From contig JAICXK010000003.1 in the NCBI GenBank assembly GCA_025980435.1, positions 1 to 56,171 on the forward strand: a DNA stretch of 56,171 bases. The letters are read 5' to 3'. The number at the start of each line of letters is the position of its first letter. Positions within the stretch are counted from its first letter, which is position 1. Origin of the DNA: Bryobacteraceae bacterium. Lineage in GTDB: Bacteria; Acidobacteriota; Terriglobia; Bryobacterales; Bryobacteraceae. A program made the position numbers and the translations under genes. The notes under the pieces are model-generated. The model had not been told where the DNA came from. It ran no database searches and saw only the letters and a list, made by a program, of their open reading frames with translations. Positions 10,069 through 18,685 of the stretch are shown here, in pieces.

Positions 10069-11199
10069 ATGAAATCCCTTTACGTCGGAAGCCTGGTTCC
10101 GAACGAAAACGTAACTGCGCAATTTCTTGTTCTATCGAAGGAGATCCGGCAGAAGAAGACCGGCGAGCCATATCTGTCGCTTCATCTTTCCGACCGCACC
10201 GGTGAGATAGAAGCCAAGATGTGGGATAACGTCGCCGAGGTCATGCACACCTTCGATCGCGACGACTTCGTCAAGGTGAAGGGACTCGCCCAGGTCTATC
10301 AAAGCCGTTCGCAGTTCACCATTCACCGGTTACGAAGGTTGGAGGAACACGAGATTGACTTTTCCGATTTCTTCCCCTGCTCCGAGCGCGATCCGGAAGA
10401 GATGTGGAGCGAACTCCAGGGGATCATCGAAGGGCTGCAAAATCCGCACCTTCGATCGCTACTGCGATTGGTTTTTTCAGACCAGCGAGTCTGTGAAATG
10501 TACCGAATGGCTCCCGCGGCAAAGAATATTCATCACGCCTGCCGCGGGGGGTTGCTGGAACACGTGCTCTCGCTGTGCGAATTGGGCCGGCTGACCGCTT
10601 CTCATTACAAGGAAATCGACCTTGATCTGCTGATTACCGGCGCGATATTGCACGACATCGGAAAGATCGAGGAACTCTCGTATGCACGGAGCTTCGGCTA
10701 TAGCGCCGACGGCCAGTTGCTTGGACATATTGTCTTGGGTCTGCGGCTGCTGGGCAATGCGTTTGCCAGGCTGCCCGATTTTCCTCCAAAGCTGAGAGTT
10801 CTGGTGGAGCACATGATCATCAGTCATCATGGAGAGCTCGAATTCGGCTCACCGAAGGTGCCGGCGTTTCCTGAAGCGCTGCTGCTGCACCATCTGGACA
10901 ACCTCGATTCCAAAATGAATGCAGTGCGAAATGCGCTGAAACGAGACGGGCACATCGAGGGCGAGTTTACCGGATGGATTGCCCCGCTGGAGCGAATCCT
11001 GCTGCGAAAGGATCGCTATCTGCGCGATGAGAATTCGCCGGCGCAATCGAAGCCACCTGTACCGGAACTGACACCCGATCCTGTTACGGATGCGGAGCCG
11101 CCGAATCCACCCACGACCGGGACGGCCCCGGATCGCAAGCCCGCGCCGACCACCCCTTTTGGCGAGAAGTTGCAAGCCGTCTTAAGTTCGCGGGAATAG
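10069..11199 (+). CDS. OB-fold plus HD domain protein, YhaM-like 3'-5' exoribonuclease
   Basis: A 376-residue protein. An N-terminal OB-fold nucleic-acid binding domain (about 10-100; LSDRTGEIEAKMWDN) is followed by an HD metal-dependent phosphohydrolase domain. Metal ligands appear as H in ACRGGLLEHVLSL, the HD pair in ILHDIGKIEEL and H in EHMIISHHGELEFGSP. This is the layout of Bacillus YhaM, a 3'-5' exonuclease. Residues beyond about 325 are a low-complexity proline/threonine tail (VPELTPDPVTDAEPP). Nuclease activity is inferred from family. It sits between the PPIase gene and the SRP RNA. Confidence 0.8.
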   Translation: MKSLYVGSLVPNENVTAQFLVLSKEIRQKKTGEPYLSLHLSDRTGEIEAKMWDNVAEVMHTFDRDDFVKVKGLAQVYQSRSQFTIHRLRRLEEHEIDFSDFFPCSERDPEEMWSELQGIIEGLQNPHLRSLLRLVFSDQRVCEMYRMAPAAKNIHHACRGGLLEHVLSLCELGRLTASHYKEIDLDLLITGAILHDIGKIEELSYARSFGYSADGQLLGHIVLGLRLLGNAFARLPDFPPKLRVLVEHMIISHHGELEFGSPKVPAFPEALLLHHLDNLDSKMNAVRNALKRDGHIEGEFTGWIAPLERILLRKDRYLRDENSPAQSKPPVPELTPDPVTDAEPPNPPTTGTAPDRKPAPTTPFGEKLQAVLSSRE

Positions 11200-11223
11200 G
11201 CCTGGATGTTAACATTGTGAGTT

Positions 11224-11330
11224 GTCAGGCTCCGGGCTTCGTGCAATGGGCGGTTGTAAACCCCGCCAGGTCCGGAAGGAAGCAACGGTAGCGATTTAGC
11301 TCGTGTGCCGCGGATCACCCGGGGTCTGGC
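11224..11330 (+). ncRNA. ffs: Signal recognition particle RNA (bacterial small type, 4.5S-like)
   Basis: The Ffh-binding domain is easily recognised: CCAGGTCCGGAAGGAAGCA followed by the GTGTGCCG element characteristic of bacterial SRP RNA. The 5' arm (GTCAGGCTCCGGG) pairs with the 3' arm (CCCGGGGTCTGGC) with a few G-U pairs, giving a closed hairpin of about 107 bases. The location directly upstream of dnaX is a known arrangement in many bacteria. The RNA pairs with Ffh to target nascent membrane proteins. Ends are set by the outer stem and may be off by a few bases. Confidence 0.93.
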
Positions 11331-11363
11331 AAAGGCGCTCCCGAGCACACGCAACACGAATCC

Positions 11364-13025
11364 ATGTACCAGGTTATTGCGAGGAAGTACCGTCCGCAAT
11401 CGTTTAGCGAACTGATCGGGCAAGAGCACGTTCAAAAAACTCTCACCAACGCCATTCAGAACCAGCGGATCGCGCACGGCTATATCTTTTCAGGGCAGCG
11501 GGGAACGGGCAAAACGACCGTAGCCCGCATTGTGGCGCGGTGCTTGAACTGCATTCAAGGGCCTACAGCGAGACCCTGCGGGGTGTGCTCGAGCTGCGTC
11601 GAAATCAGCGCCGGCAATTCCGTCGATGTGATCGAAATCGACGCGGCATCCAACCGCGGCATTAACGAAATGCGTGAGATTCGCGAGAACGTCCGCTACC
11701 GGCCGGCGCGGGACCGCTATAAGATTTTCATCGTCGACGAAGCGCACCAGATCACCAAAGAGGCGTTCAACGCCCTTCTGAAAACGCTTGAGGAGCCGCC
11801 CGAATGGGTGGTCTTTATTTTGTGTACGACGGAGGCGTACGAGATTCCGAATACCATCGCCTCACGCTGCCAGCACTTCAGCTTTCGATCTGTCGATTTC
11901 GACGAGATCGTAAACCGGATGAAGATGATTTCCACAGAGGAAGGCATCGAGGCGGATGAAGAGACGTTGTCGGTCCTGGCACAAGCGGGGGAAGGCAGCG
12001 TTCGCGATTCGCTGTCGGCTCTGGATCAGGCCATTGCCTGCTGCGGTAAGGTCCTGCGGGTTGACGATATCCGCGCACTGCTGGGAATGTTCGGGACCGA
12101 ATCGCTGCGCGCAGTGGCGGAGGCGGTTCATAAACAGGACGGCGGGCGGATGCTCGAGATCGTGCAGGAGCTGGAACGGAACGGTCAAAGTTTGCAGCAT
12201 TTTTCGCGCGAACTGTCCCGGTATTGGCGAAATTTGCTGGTTGCGAAGATCGCAAAGAAACCGAGCCGGCTGATTCCGGCATCGGACCGCGAGCAACAGG
12301 ATTTGCTGGAAACGGCTTCTTGGTTCAGCGAGGAGGATTTGACGCGCTATCTGAATCTCACACTGGACCTGTATAAGACTCTGCAAAGTTCGCTGCAACC
12401 GCGGCTACATCTGGAACTCGGCCTCATCAAGTTGGTTCAGGCGGGCAAGTTGCAATCGATTGAAGAGGCGCTCGCCGGATTAGAAAATTCCGAACCGGCT
12501 CAGCCAGCGCCGGCGCGTCCAGTCGCTGCGAAGCCGCCGGATGAGCATTTGACCGCCTCTACGCGTGTGGCCGCACCCCGGCCGCCGGCATTTCAAGCAC
12601 CGCCGAAATCCGCGCCACCGGCGCCTCCCGCTCCGGCAGGAAGCGGCGATCTAAGGCAACTTCTGTACGATGCACTCATTAAAGCTGGATCGAACTTCAC
12701 CGCCGATGCGGTACAGCACTCTGAAATTTCGCTACAAGGTTCAGATCTGGTGGTCCGCGCGCCCAAAGCAATGCTCTTTTCCCTGAAAGATGCTTCCATG
12801 CAGCGCGCCGCTTCGGAGGTGTTGGGGAAGCCCGTCCGGGTGCGCGTGGAAGCCGGCGAAAACGTGTCCACTGCTCCTGTTGGCGCTCCGGTAATCGCTC
12901 CTGGCACGAACGCCGCCCCTGATGCGGGCCTGAGGGAGCGCGCGCTATCTCATCCCGGCGTCAAGCGTTTCCAGGAGTTATTTGAGGATGCGCAGGTGCG
13001 CACCGTGCGAAATTTGAATGAGTAA
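11364..13025 (+). CDS. dnaX: DNA polymerase III subunit gamma/tau
   Basis: The clamp-loader ATPase of the replisome, 553 residues. Walker A lies at about residues 44-51 (GQRGTGKT), the zinc cysteines are C63, C72, C75 and C78, and Walker B/DEAH is in IFIVDEAHQITKEAFNALLK. The sensor 1 segment is LCTTEAYEIPNTI and the SRC motif is in ASRCQHF. The AAA+ core ends near residue 360. The remaining part is a proline/alanine-rich linker (about 375-430) and a small tau-like C-terminal domain. I saw no clear slippery heptamer for a separate gamma product. It precedes ebfC and recR, the classical dnaX-ybaB-recR cluster. Confidence 0.96.
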   Translation: MYQVIARKYRPQSFSELIGQEHVQKTLTNAIQNQRIAHGYIFSGQRGTGKTTVARIVARCLNCIQGPTARPCGVCSSCVEISAGNSVDVIEIDAASNRGINEMREIRENVRYRPARDRYKIFIVDEAHQITKEAFNALLKTLEEPPEWVVFILCTTEAYEIPNTIASRCQHFSFRSVDFDEIVNRMKMISTEEGIEADEETLSVLAQAGEGSVRDSLSALDQAIACCGKVLRVDDIRALLGMFGTESLRAVAEAVHKQDGGRMLEIVQELERNGQSLQHFSRELSRYWRNLLVAKIAKKPSRLIPASDREQQDLLETASWFSEEDLTRYLNLTLDLYKTLQSSLQPRLHLELGLIKLVQAGKLQSIEEALAGLENSEPAQPAPARPVAAKPPDEHLTASTRVAAPRPPAFQAPPKSAPPAPPAPAGSGDLRQLLYDALIKAGSNFTADAVQHSEISLQGSDLVVRAPKAMLFSLKDASMQRAASEVLGKPVRVRVEAGENVSTAPVGAPVIAPGTNAAPDAGLRERALSHPGVKRFQELFEDAQVRTVRNLNE

Positions 13026-13081
13026 GCGCGAAGGCAATCCGCTTTTGCGCTCCCTACCTGAATAGAAAAAGGAACTACTTC

Positions 13082-13390
13082 ATGAAAATGCCCGGCAACA
13101 TGCAGAACATGATGAAGCAGGCGCAGCAGATGCAGCAGAAGCTGCAGGAGCAGATCGCAGCCATTCGCGTAGATGCCTCGGCCGGCGGCGGTATGGTCAA
13201 CGTCAAAATGGACGGTCACAAGAACGTTCTGGGCGTCAAGATCGATCCCGAAGTGGCCGGCGACGTTGAGATGCTGCAGGATATGGTGATGGCTGCGTTC
13301 AACGAAGCCGCCAAGAAGGTGGACGAAGAAGCGCAAGGAAAGATGGGCGGCATGCTGGGCGGCCTGGGTCTGCCGCCGGGCATGTTCTAG
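13082..13390 (+). CDS. Nucleoid-associated protein, YbaB/EbfC family
   Basis: A 102-residue dimeric DNA-binding protein that coats the nucleoid. The methionine/glutamine-rich N-terminal helix ([18 protein letters not shown]) is typical, as is the following beta segment [23 protein letters not shown] and the C-terminal helix [17 protein letters not shown]. The glycine-rich tail [14 protein letters not shown] is the usual ending. It lies between dnaX and recR, eight bases before the latter, which fits co-transcription. The upstream AAGGAA before the ATG is a reasonable ribosome-binding site. Confidence 0.94.
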   Translation: MKMPGNMQNMMKQAQQMQQKLQEQIAAIRVDASAGGGMVNVKMDGHKNVLGVKIDPEVAGDVEMLQDMVMAAFNEAAKKVDEEAQGKMGGMLGGLGLPPGMF

Positions 13391-13397
13391 CGCGTGC

Positions 13398-13997
13398 ATG
13401 GCGGAATTTGCGGAGCCGCTTGCGCGGCTGATTCACGAATGCAAAAAGCTGCCTGGCATCGGGCAGAAATCGGCGCAGCGTATCGCCTTTCATCTCTTGC
13501 GCGTGCCCCGAGAAGAAGCGCAAGCGCTGTCCGAAGCGATTCTCGATGTTAAGGATAAACTTGGCATCTGCGCGCAGTGCAATAACATCAGCGACGGCGA
13601 GTTGTGTTTGTATTGCCGCGACCCGCATCGCGAACAGTCACAGATCTGCGTGGTCGAAGAGCCGCATAACATTCTTCCGATTGAGACAACTCACGTATTT
13701 CGCGGGGTGTACCACGTACTCCACGGCGCCATTTCGCCGCTGCGGGGCATCGGTCCCGAACAGTTGCGAATCAAGGGCCTGGTAGACCGGTTGCACCGGA
13801 ACGACATCCAAGAAATCATTCTGGCCACGAATCCGACTGTTGAAGGAGAAGCTACCGCGGTGTATCTATCGCGGCTGATCAAGCCGCTTGGTCCGCGCGT
13901 GACGCGCATCGCCATGGGAATTCCGGTTGGCAGCGACCTGGAGTTCGCGGATGAAGTTACCATGTCACGCTCGTTGGAGAATCGACGGGAGATGTAA
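13398..13997 (+). CDS. recR: Recombination protein RecR
   Basis: RecR acts with RecO and RecF to load RecA on gapped DNA. At 199 residues it is full length. Domain order is a helix-hairpin-helix ([18 protein letters not shown], about residues 14-31), then a zinc finger with C-x2-C ... C-x2-C ([16 protein letters not shown]). The Toprim domain begins [10 protein letters not shown] and contains LRGIGPEQL and [15 protein letters not shown], and the protein ends with the conserved [15 protein letters not shown]-type sequence (here FADEVT). It is the last gene of the dnaX cluster and is followed by hairpins and a terminator. Confidence 0.96.
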   Translation: MAEFAEPLARLIHECKKLPGIGQKSAQRIAFHLLRVPREEAQALSEAILDVKDKLGICAQCNNISDGELCLYCRDPHREQSQICVVEEPHNILPIETTHVFRGVYHVLHGAISPLRGIGPEQLRIKGLVDRLHRNDIQEIILATNPTVEGEATAVYLSRLIKPLGPRVTRIAMGIPVGSDLEFADEVTMSRSLENRREM

Positions 13998-14009
13998 GAG
14001 TTCCCTGGC

Positions 14010-14048
14010 GTCGAGATGAGTCTCGACTCGGCACGCATGAGTGCGTGC
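14010..14048 (+). repeat. Two consecutive hairpins with the same TGAG loop
   Basis: Directly after recR are two perfect 7-bp stems in series: GTCGAGA-TGAG-TCTCGAC (14010-14027) and GCACGCA-TGAG-TGCGTGC (14031-14048). The arms differ but both loops are TGAG, and the second is followed by GCCACGGG and a run of five T. They may be the recR terminator or a REP-like pair. Confidence 0.6.
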
Positions 14049-14081
14049 GCCACGGGTTTTTCATCTCTTTTGGTGAAAAAG

Positions 14082-14109
14082 AGAGGGCCCCAAAGCATCG
14101 GGGCCCTCT
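14082..14109. terminator. Terminator between recR and the outer-membrane protein gene
   Basis: A perfect 10-bp stem AGAGGGCCCC / GGGGCCCTCT with loop AAAGCATC. On the minus strand it is followed by CTTTTT, so it ends transcripts of the minus-strand beta-barrel gene whose stop lies 16 bases upstream. It may also stop plus-strand readthrough from recR, although the plus-side T run is weak. Confidence 0.75.
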
Positions 14110-14124
14110 TCCCACTTTCAATGA

Positions 14125-14772
14125 TTAGAAGTGGAACGAAAGGCCTGCAAAAGGCTCAGACAAATAGGCTACATTGCCGGTTTTGATTGCGGCGATGCCG
14201 AATCCCGGCGCTTGGAAAACGTGCCCGCGATAGCCCAGCCGCAGACTCACCTTGCGGCTGAAGGCAAAATCCGCGCCGCCGCTATATACGAAATCCGGCG
14301 TTACGAACGTGTTGCCGTTACCAGTTCCGAATGAAGCAAACGACTGTGGAGAGAACACCCACAACCCGGTACCGGCGCTAACGAACGGCGACAGACGGTG
14401 GCGGGCCGCCATGCGGTAGACATACGACAATGTCGCTTCGTGGCTGTCCGTCGGCACACTCAGACTTGTGCCGGTGAGTCCTAAAGCTGAGAGCGGTAGC
14501 GAAGCCGCTCCGTTCGCGCCGGTATACTGCTGATTGAATCGCGTGAATCCATAATCGAATTCAAGCCCTTGATGATCGGTGAAAAAGTAGCGGTAGGTTG
14601 CCAGCAATCCCGGCTCTTGAGTGGCCGTTTGAGTGACACCATTGCCTGTGGCGCTCTTCTGAAAAACACCTGTCGCGGAAACTGTCACATCGTTGTGAGA
14701 GCCTTCCTGCGCTTGAGCACCGCCAGCTAATAATCCTAAAGACACTACGCCTGCAAAAATGGCGTACTTCAT
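14125..14772 (-). CDS. Outer-membrane beta-barrel protein
   Basis: A 215-residue exported protein. The ATG at 14772 follows an excellent GGAGG site and opens a signal peptide (MKYAIFAGVVSLGLLAGG, cleavage after AQAQ). The mature part alternates hydrophobic and polar residues in strands (for example LLATYRYFFTDHQGLEFDYGFTRFN, VSLRLGYRGHVF) and ends with aromatic FAGLSFHF, the C-terminal phenylalanine that Bam recognises in outer-membrane barrels. The size suits an eight-stranded OmpA/OmpW/OmpX-like barrel. No ligand or enzyme motif is visible. The frame extends upstream to 14910, but that extension has no signal or start support. Confidence 0.75.
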   Translation of the reverse strand: MKYAIFAGVVSLGLLAGGAQAQEGSHNDVTVSATGVFQKSATGNGVTQTATQEPGLLATYRYFFTDHQGLEFDYGFTRFNQQYTGANGAASLPLSALGLTGTSLSVPTDSHEATLSYVYRMAARHRLSPFVSAGTGLWVFSPQSFASFGTGNGNTFVTPDFVYSGGADFAFSRKVSLRLGYRGHVFQAPGFGIAAIKTGNVAYLSEPFAGLSFHF

Positions 14773-14849
14773 GAAAAAAACCTCCAAAGCTTTCTTGTTT
14801 GCGCTAACGCCGAAGCAACGTGTGGCTTGAGCGCAACACTTACTATTCA

Positions 14850-14873
14850 GTAACCGGGAGCGCTCCCGGTTAC
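14850..14873. repeat. Perfect 24-bp palindrome
   Basis: The half-site GTAACCGGGAGC is followed immediately by its exact reverse complement, with no loop. It sits about 77 bases upstream of the beta-barrel gene start. It could be an operator for a dimeric regulator or a short dispersed palindrome; nothing in the sequence decides. Confidence 0.6.
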
Positions 14874-14939
14874 AACTGTTTGGATACGCCGAAGCGCGCC
14901 CAGGTTGCATCGAGGTGAAAAATGAAATCGTTCTTAATC

Positions 14940-14963
14940 AAACGTATTTTCATTAAAACGTTT
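14940..14963. promoter_or_regulatory. AT-rich dyad upstream of lipA
   Basis: Within an unusually AT-rich intergenic stretch (about 14920-14985) the half-sites AAACGT and ACGTTT face each other across 12 bases, and flanking AAT/ATT bases extend the symmetry imperfectly. This lies 51 bases before the lipA start and about 170 before the divergent barrel gene. It could be an operator or part of a promoter. Confidence 0.3.
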
Positions 14964-15013
14964 GTATTAATAAGATCGGGTTTATTGTGAGCGGAAGGCT
15001 ACACTGAAGGAAA

Positions 15014-15910
15014 GTGCTGGTCACAATTTCTTCTCAGCCCGAGCGGCCGAAGTGGTTGCGCGCGCCTGCGCCGGTCGGCGAGAACTACCGGGAACTCAAG
15101 AGTCTTGTAACGCGTCTGCGGCTGCACACGGTCTGCGAAAGCGCGGCCTGTCCGAATGTAGGCGAATGCTGGAACCGCCGCACGGCAACTTTTATGATTC
15201 TTGGAAACGTCTGCACGCGGCGATGCGGGTTCTGCGCCGTGCAGAAGGGCGCTCCTCTAACAGTCGATTACGATGAGCCGCGCCGCGTGGGAGAAGCCTG
15301 CGCGGCGCTGGGACTCCGCTACGCGGTTGTGACCAGCGTGAATCGCGACGACCGAAAGGATGGAGGCGCGGAGTTGTTCGCGCTCACGATTCAGGCGATC
15401 CGGGAACATGTTCCCGGATGCAAAGTAGAAGTGCTGATTCCCGATTTCCAAGGCTCGCATCCGGCCATGGATATGGTCATGAACGCGCACCCGGATGTTC
15501 TCAATCACAATACGGAGACGATTCCCCGTTTATACAGGCAGGTGAGATTGGGCGCACGCTATGAGCGCTCGCTGGATATTCTTCGCTACGCAAAACAGGT
15601 TCGTCCGAAGATTCCTACCAAATCCGGTTTGATGCTGGGACTCGGCGAGACACAAGCGGAAGTTCTCCGGGTGATGCAGGACTTGCGCGATCACCACGTT
15701 GAGATACTTACTCTCGGGCAATATCTCCGCCCATCACAGAAGCACCTTCCCATCTTGCGGTATGTCCCGCAGGAAGAATTCGACGAATACAAGCACGCTG
15801 GACGCAAAATGGGTTTCGCGCACGTAGAGGCAGGGCCGCTGGTTAGAAGTTCCTATCACGCGGACAGCTCCGAGCGTAGTGCCACCGCCGCGCACACCTG
15901 TACTCACTGA
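15014..15910 (+). CDS. lipA: Lipoyl synthase
   Basis: LipA inserts two sulfur atoms into protein-bound octanoyl groups by radical SAM chemistry, making lipoyl cofactors of pyruvate and 2-oxoglutarate dehydrogenases and the glycine cleavage system. In this 298-residue protein the auxiliary cluster ligands are C41, C46 and C52 (C-E-S-A-A-C-P-N-V-G-E-C). The radical SAM cluster is C67-x3-C71-x2-C74 (CTRRCGFC), and the C-terminal RSSYHA holds the serine ligand. The GTG at 15014 follows GAAGGAAA. LipB is not nearby. Its stop overlaps by seven bases the end of the convergent kinase gene. Confidence 0.97.
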   Translation: MLVTISSQPERPKWLRAPAPVGENYRELKSLVTRLRLHTVCESAACPNVGECWNRRTATFMILGNVCTRRCGFCAVQKGAPLTVDYDEPRRVGEACAALGLRYAVVTSVNRDDRKDGGAELFALTIQAIREHVPGCKVEVLIPDFQGSHPAMDMVMNAHPDVLNHNTETIPRLYRQVRLGARYERSLDILRYAKQVRPKIPTKSGLMLGLGETQAEVLRVMQDLRDHHVEILTLGQYLRPSQKHLPILRYVPQEEFDEYKHAGRKMGFAHVEAGPLVRSSYHADSSERSATAAHTCTH

Positions 15911-17226
15911 ACCGGCAAGGTGAGGACCGCTTCGCATCCAGGTCCACTCGCCGCATTTCTCAGAGTGACGGAACCATTGTGGGCTTCCGCGATCTGCCTG
16001 CTCAACACGAGGCCAATACCGGATCCACCGCGCTTGGTTGTGAAGAACGGAACAAATAGATTAGCAGTGTTAGATAATCCCGGCCCTTCATCGCGGATTT
16101 TGATTTCAACCGTTAGCGGTGTGCGCTCGTGCCGCACGAAGACGCGGCCGCCGGTTTCGAGCGCGGCATCGACGCCGTTTCGTATGAGATTGATCAAGAC
16201 CTGCTCCAGTTGATCGGCATCGCCTTGTATGGTGAGCGGCGGGCACTCTTCAAAAAAGACCTGCATACGCGTCTCCAGATTTGTGACCCGGCGGAGGAGT
16301 GAATTCACTTCCACGGGGCCGAACTTCGGCGCCGGTAATTTCGCCAGCCGCGCATAGGAACTCATGAAACGGCTGAGCGATTCCGAACGCGTGGCGATGA
16401 CGTTCAAACCGCGCGACATGTCCTCGGTCCAGTCCTCGGGACGCGGATCGCTCTTCACGAGGTTTTCCAGGCTCTGCGCGATGGATTTAATGGGCGTAAG
16501 GGAATTGTTCAGCTCGTGCCCCAGCACCCGGACCAGGCGCTGCCAGGCTTGCAACTCTTCTTCGCGCAGAGGTCTGGTCAGGTCGGTAAGGACCAGCAAT
16601 TGATGCGGAACGCCGCCCTCACGAAACTGGCTCCGCCGGATTCCCCAGCGGCCCGTTGCTCCCGGAAAGGAACGTTGAATCGTCTGTTCCGGCTCGCCGA
16701 TCAGAAATTCGGCGAGGCCGAGGGAGGTAGCATCGCGGGCCAGCAGGCGCTCCGCGGGCTGGGCGAGCAGCCGCTCGCCCGCCCGATTGACCAGCCGCAG
16801 AGTCTGTTGCGGATCAAAGGCGAACGCGGCGACCTCAATTTCTTCCATGACCTTGCGGAGCAGCGCCGTTGCCTCAAGCGCGCCCAGACGCTGATCGCGC
16901 AAAGTCGCGGCCATGGCGTTGACCTGCTGCATGACCTCACCCATAGGCTCATTCGGATCGTCGACTCGCGCGCGGATAGAGTAGTCGCCTTCGCGCATCG
17001 CTTCCAGGAGATTCGCCAATGTGCGCAGCGGTCCGGCTACCCGGCCGCGCGCCGCAAAAGCGAAGCCGAGCCAGCAGAGGACGACAACAATCTCGATGGT
17101 TAACTGTTCCCGCGCTGAAAAGCCGCCAGTGGCCAGCAGCACAACAACGGCGATTACGGCGGGCAGTCCGGCTACGAGCGCGAGCAGCAGCACGCGCGCA
17201 TCATGGCTGAGCTTAAATTTAGCCAC
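15904..17226 (-). CDS. NtrY-like sensor histidine kinase
   Basis: A 440-residue membrane kinase. Two transmembrane helices (about residues 11-32 and 41-58) with almost no periplasmic loop between them are followed by a HAMP-like linker (about 60-115), a PAS-like domain (about 120-220), the phospho-acceptor H237 in LGHELNNSLTPIKS, and a HATPase domain with N box NLIRNGVDAA, G1 DEGPGL and G2 GSGIGL. The HELNNSLTPI form is characteristic of NtrY-type kinases. It starts (GTG) nine bases after the stop of the sigma-54 regulator, its likely partner. The tiny external loop suggests it senses a membrane or cytoplasmic signal. Confidence 0.87.
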   Translation of the reverse strand: MAKFKLSHDARVLLLALVAGLPAVIAVVVLLATGGFSAREQLTIEIVVVLCWLGFAFAARGRVAGPLRTLANLLEAMREGDYSIRARVDDPNEPMGEVMQQVNAMAATLRDQRLGALEATALLRKVMEEIEVAAFAFDPQQTLRLVNRAGERLLAQPAERLLARDATSLGLAEFLIGEPEQTIQRSFPGATGRWGIRRSQFREGGVPHQLLVLTDLTRPLREEELQAWQRLVRVLGHELNNSLTPIKSIAQSLENLVKSDPRPEDWTEDMSRGLNVIATRSESLSRFMSSYARLAKLPAPKFGPVEVNSLLRRVTNLETRMQVFFEECPPLTIQGDADQLEQVLINLIRNGVDAALETGGRVFVRHERTPLTVEIKIRDEGPGLSNTANLFVPFFTTKRGGSGIGLVLSRQIAEAHNGSVTLRNAASGPGCEAVLTLPVQ

Positions 17227-17235
17227 GAATGCCTG

Positions 17236-18603
17236 TTACAGGCCGAAACGCTGCAGCCGGCGATAGAGAGCGCTGCGGCTGAGGCCCAGCGCGCTGGCGG
17301 CGTGGCTGACATTGCCGCCATACCGCGCCAAGGCTTTCTTGATGAGGAAACCTTCCACGTCTTCGAGGCTCATATCCTCCAGCCGCGCGGATCCCACGCT
17401 CGAGGCCCGCAAGGCCAGATCACTCGCTTTGATGTAGTTGCCTTGCGTCATGAGAACGGCGCGCTCCACAACGTGGTTCAGTTCGCGCACATTTCCCTGC
17501 CAGGGATGCTCATACATGGCCTGCAGCGCGTTCTGATCGAAGCCGGCTAGGTTCTTCCGGTACCGCCGCGCATGGATCCCCAGAAAGTGGTTGGCAAGCG
17601 GAACAATGTCTTCCTTGCGTTCCCGGAGCGCCGGGATGTGAATCTCAATAGTGTTTAAACGGAACAACAGATCCTGTCGAAAGCGCGCGTTCTGCACCTC
17701 TTCCGGCAGATTCGCGTTCGTAGCGGAAATTACGCGAACATCCACTCGCTTGGTCTTGGATGAACCGACGCGCTCCATCTCCCCTATTTCGAGGACGCGC
17801 AGCAGTTTGGATTGAAGGTTCAGCGGAACGTTTGCGATCTCATCCAGGAATAGCGTCCCTGTGTCGGCCAACTCGAAGCGCCCGACACGGTCCATCTTGG
17901 CGTCTGTAAAAGCTCCCTTTACGTGGCCAAACAACTCGCTCTCAAAAACGCCTTCCGCGAGGCCGCCCGCGTTGACGGTGACCATGGGTTTGTTGGAACG
18001 GCCCGAAATGGCATGCAGAGTACGAGCGACTACTTCCTTACCGCTGCCGGGTTCACCCGTGATCAGCACGTTCGCATCCGAAGGCCCCACTCGCGAAATA
18101 AGGTCGAGAACGGGCGCCATCGCGGGAGCCTGCGCGATCATGGCCGGAAGATTATCCGCACGCAAAAGCGCGTTCTCGGCTTCCAGGCGTTGTCCGCGGC
18201 GGATCGCCTCGCTCAGTTCCAGCTGGGTCCGCACGATGGACGCGAGCCGCTCGTTTTCCCAGGGCTTTTGAATGAAGTCACGCGCCCCCCGGCGCATTGC
18301 TTCCACGGCCAGATCGACGCTTCCCCAAGCCGTCATGACAATGACCGGGAGCATGGCATCGACGGTTTGTATCCGCGCAAGCAGGTCCAATCCCTCCTGC
18401 CCGGAGGTGGTGTCGCGGCTGTAATTCAAGTCGATGATGGCCGCATCGTAATCGCGGTTTTCGATCATCTGCAGCACCTGCTGAGGCGAATCGGCGGCTT
18501 CGATCTTGAAACCTTCGCGCTTCAATAAAAGCCGCAGCGCCTCCAGCACATCCGGCTGATCGTCCGCGATCAGGATGCGCATCTGCGACGGCACAATTTT
18601 CAT
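17236..18603 (-). CDS. NtrC-family sigma-54-dependent response regulator
   Basis: A 455-residue activator: receiver domain with acidic pair D14/D15 and phosphorylation site D58 (IIDLN). The AAA+ domain has Walker A GEPGSGKE, the sigma-54 contact loop GAFTDA and the arginine region FRQDLLFRLN. A C-terminal Fis-type helix-turn-helix has GGNVSHAASALGLSRSALYRRLQ. It needs RNA polymerase with sigma-54 to act. I chose ATG at 18603 because the receiver begins immediately there; an upstream extension would overlap the ABC gene. It is encoded directly after the transporter genes and before its kinase, and a sigma-54-type promoter occurs upstream of the whole cluster at 21681, so autoregulation is plausible. 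Confidence 0.92.
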   Translation of the reverse strand: MKIVPSQMRILIADDQPDVLEALRLLLKREGFKIEAADSPQQVLQMIENRDYDAAIIDLNYSRDTTSGQEGLDLLARIQTVDAMLPVIVMTAWGSVDLAVEAMRRGARDFIQKPWENERLASIVRTQLELSEAIRRGQRLEAENALLRADNLPAMIAQAPAMAPVLDLISRVGPSDANVLITGEPGSGKEVVARTLHAISGRSNKPMVTVNAGGLAEGVFESELFGHVKGAFTDAKMDRVGRFELADTGTLFLDEIANVPLNLQSKLLRVLEIGEMERVGSSKTKRVDVRVISATNANLPEEVQNARFRQDLLFRLNTIEIHIPALRERKEDIVPLANHFLGIHARRYRKNLAGFDQNALQAMYEHPWQGNVRELNHVVERAVLMTQGNYIKASDLALRASSVGSARLEDMSLEDVEGFLIKKALARYGGNVSHAASALGLSRSALYRRLQRFGL

Positions 18604-18685
18604 GTTCGTTCTCTGAGCCTTTGGATCGCCGAAAACCGCCGGTTCGCTACTTCTACCGGGCCAGGAATCGCGGACTGCCGCGTGC

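Noticed and set aside
11364-13025. Programmed frameshift in dnaX for a separate gamma subunit
   Set aside because: I saw no A-rich slippery heptamer followed by a hairpin near the end of the ATPase core.
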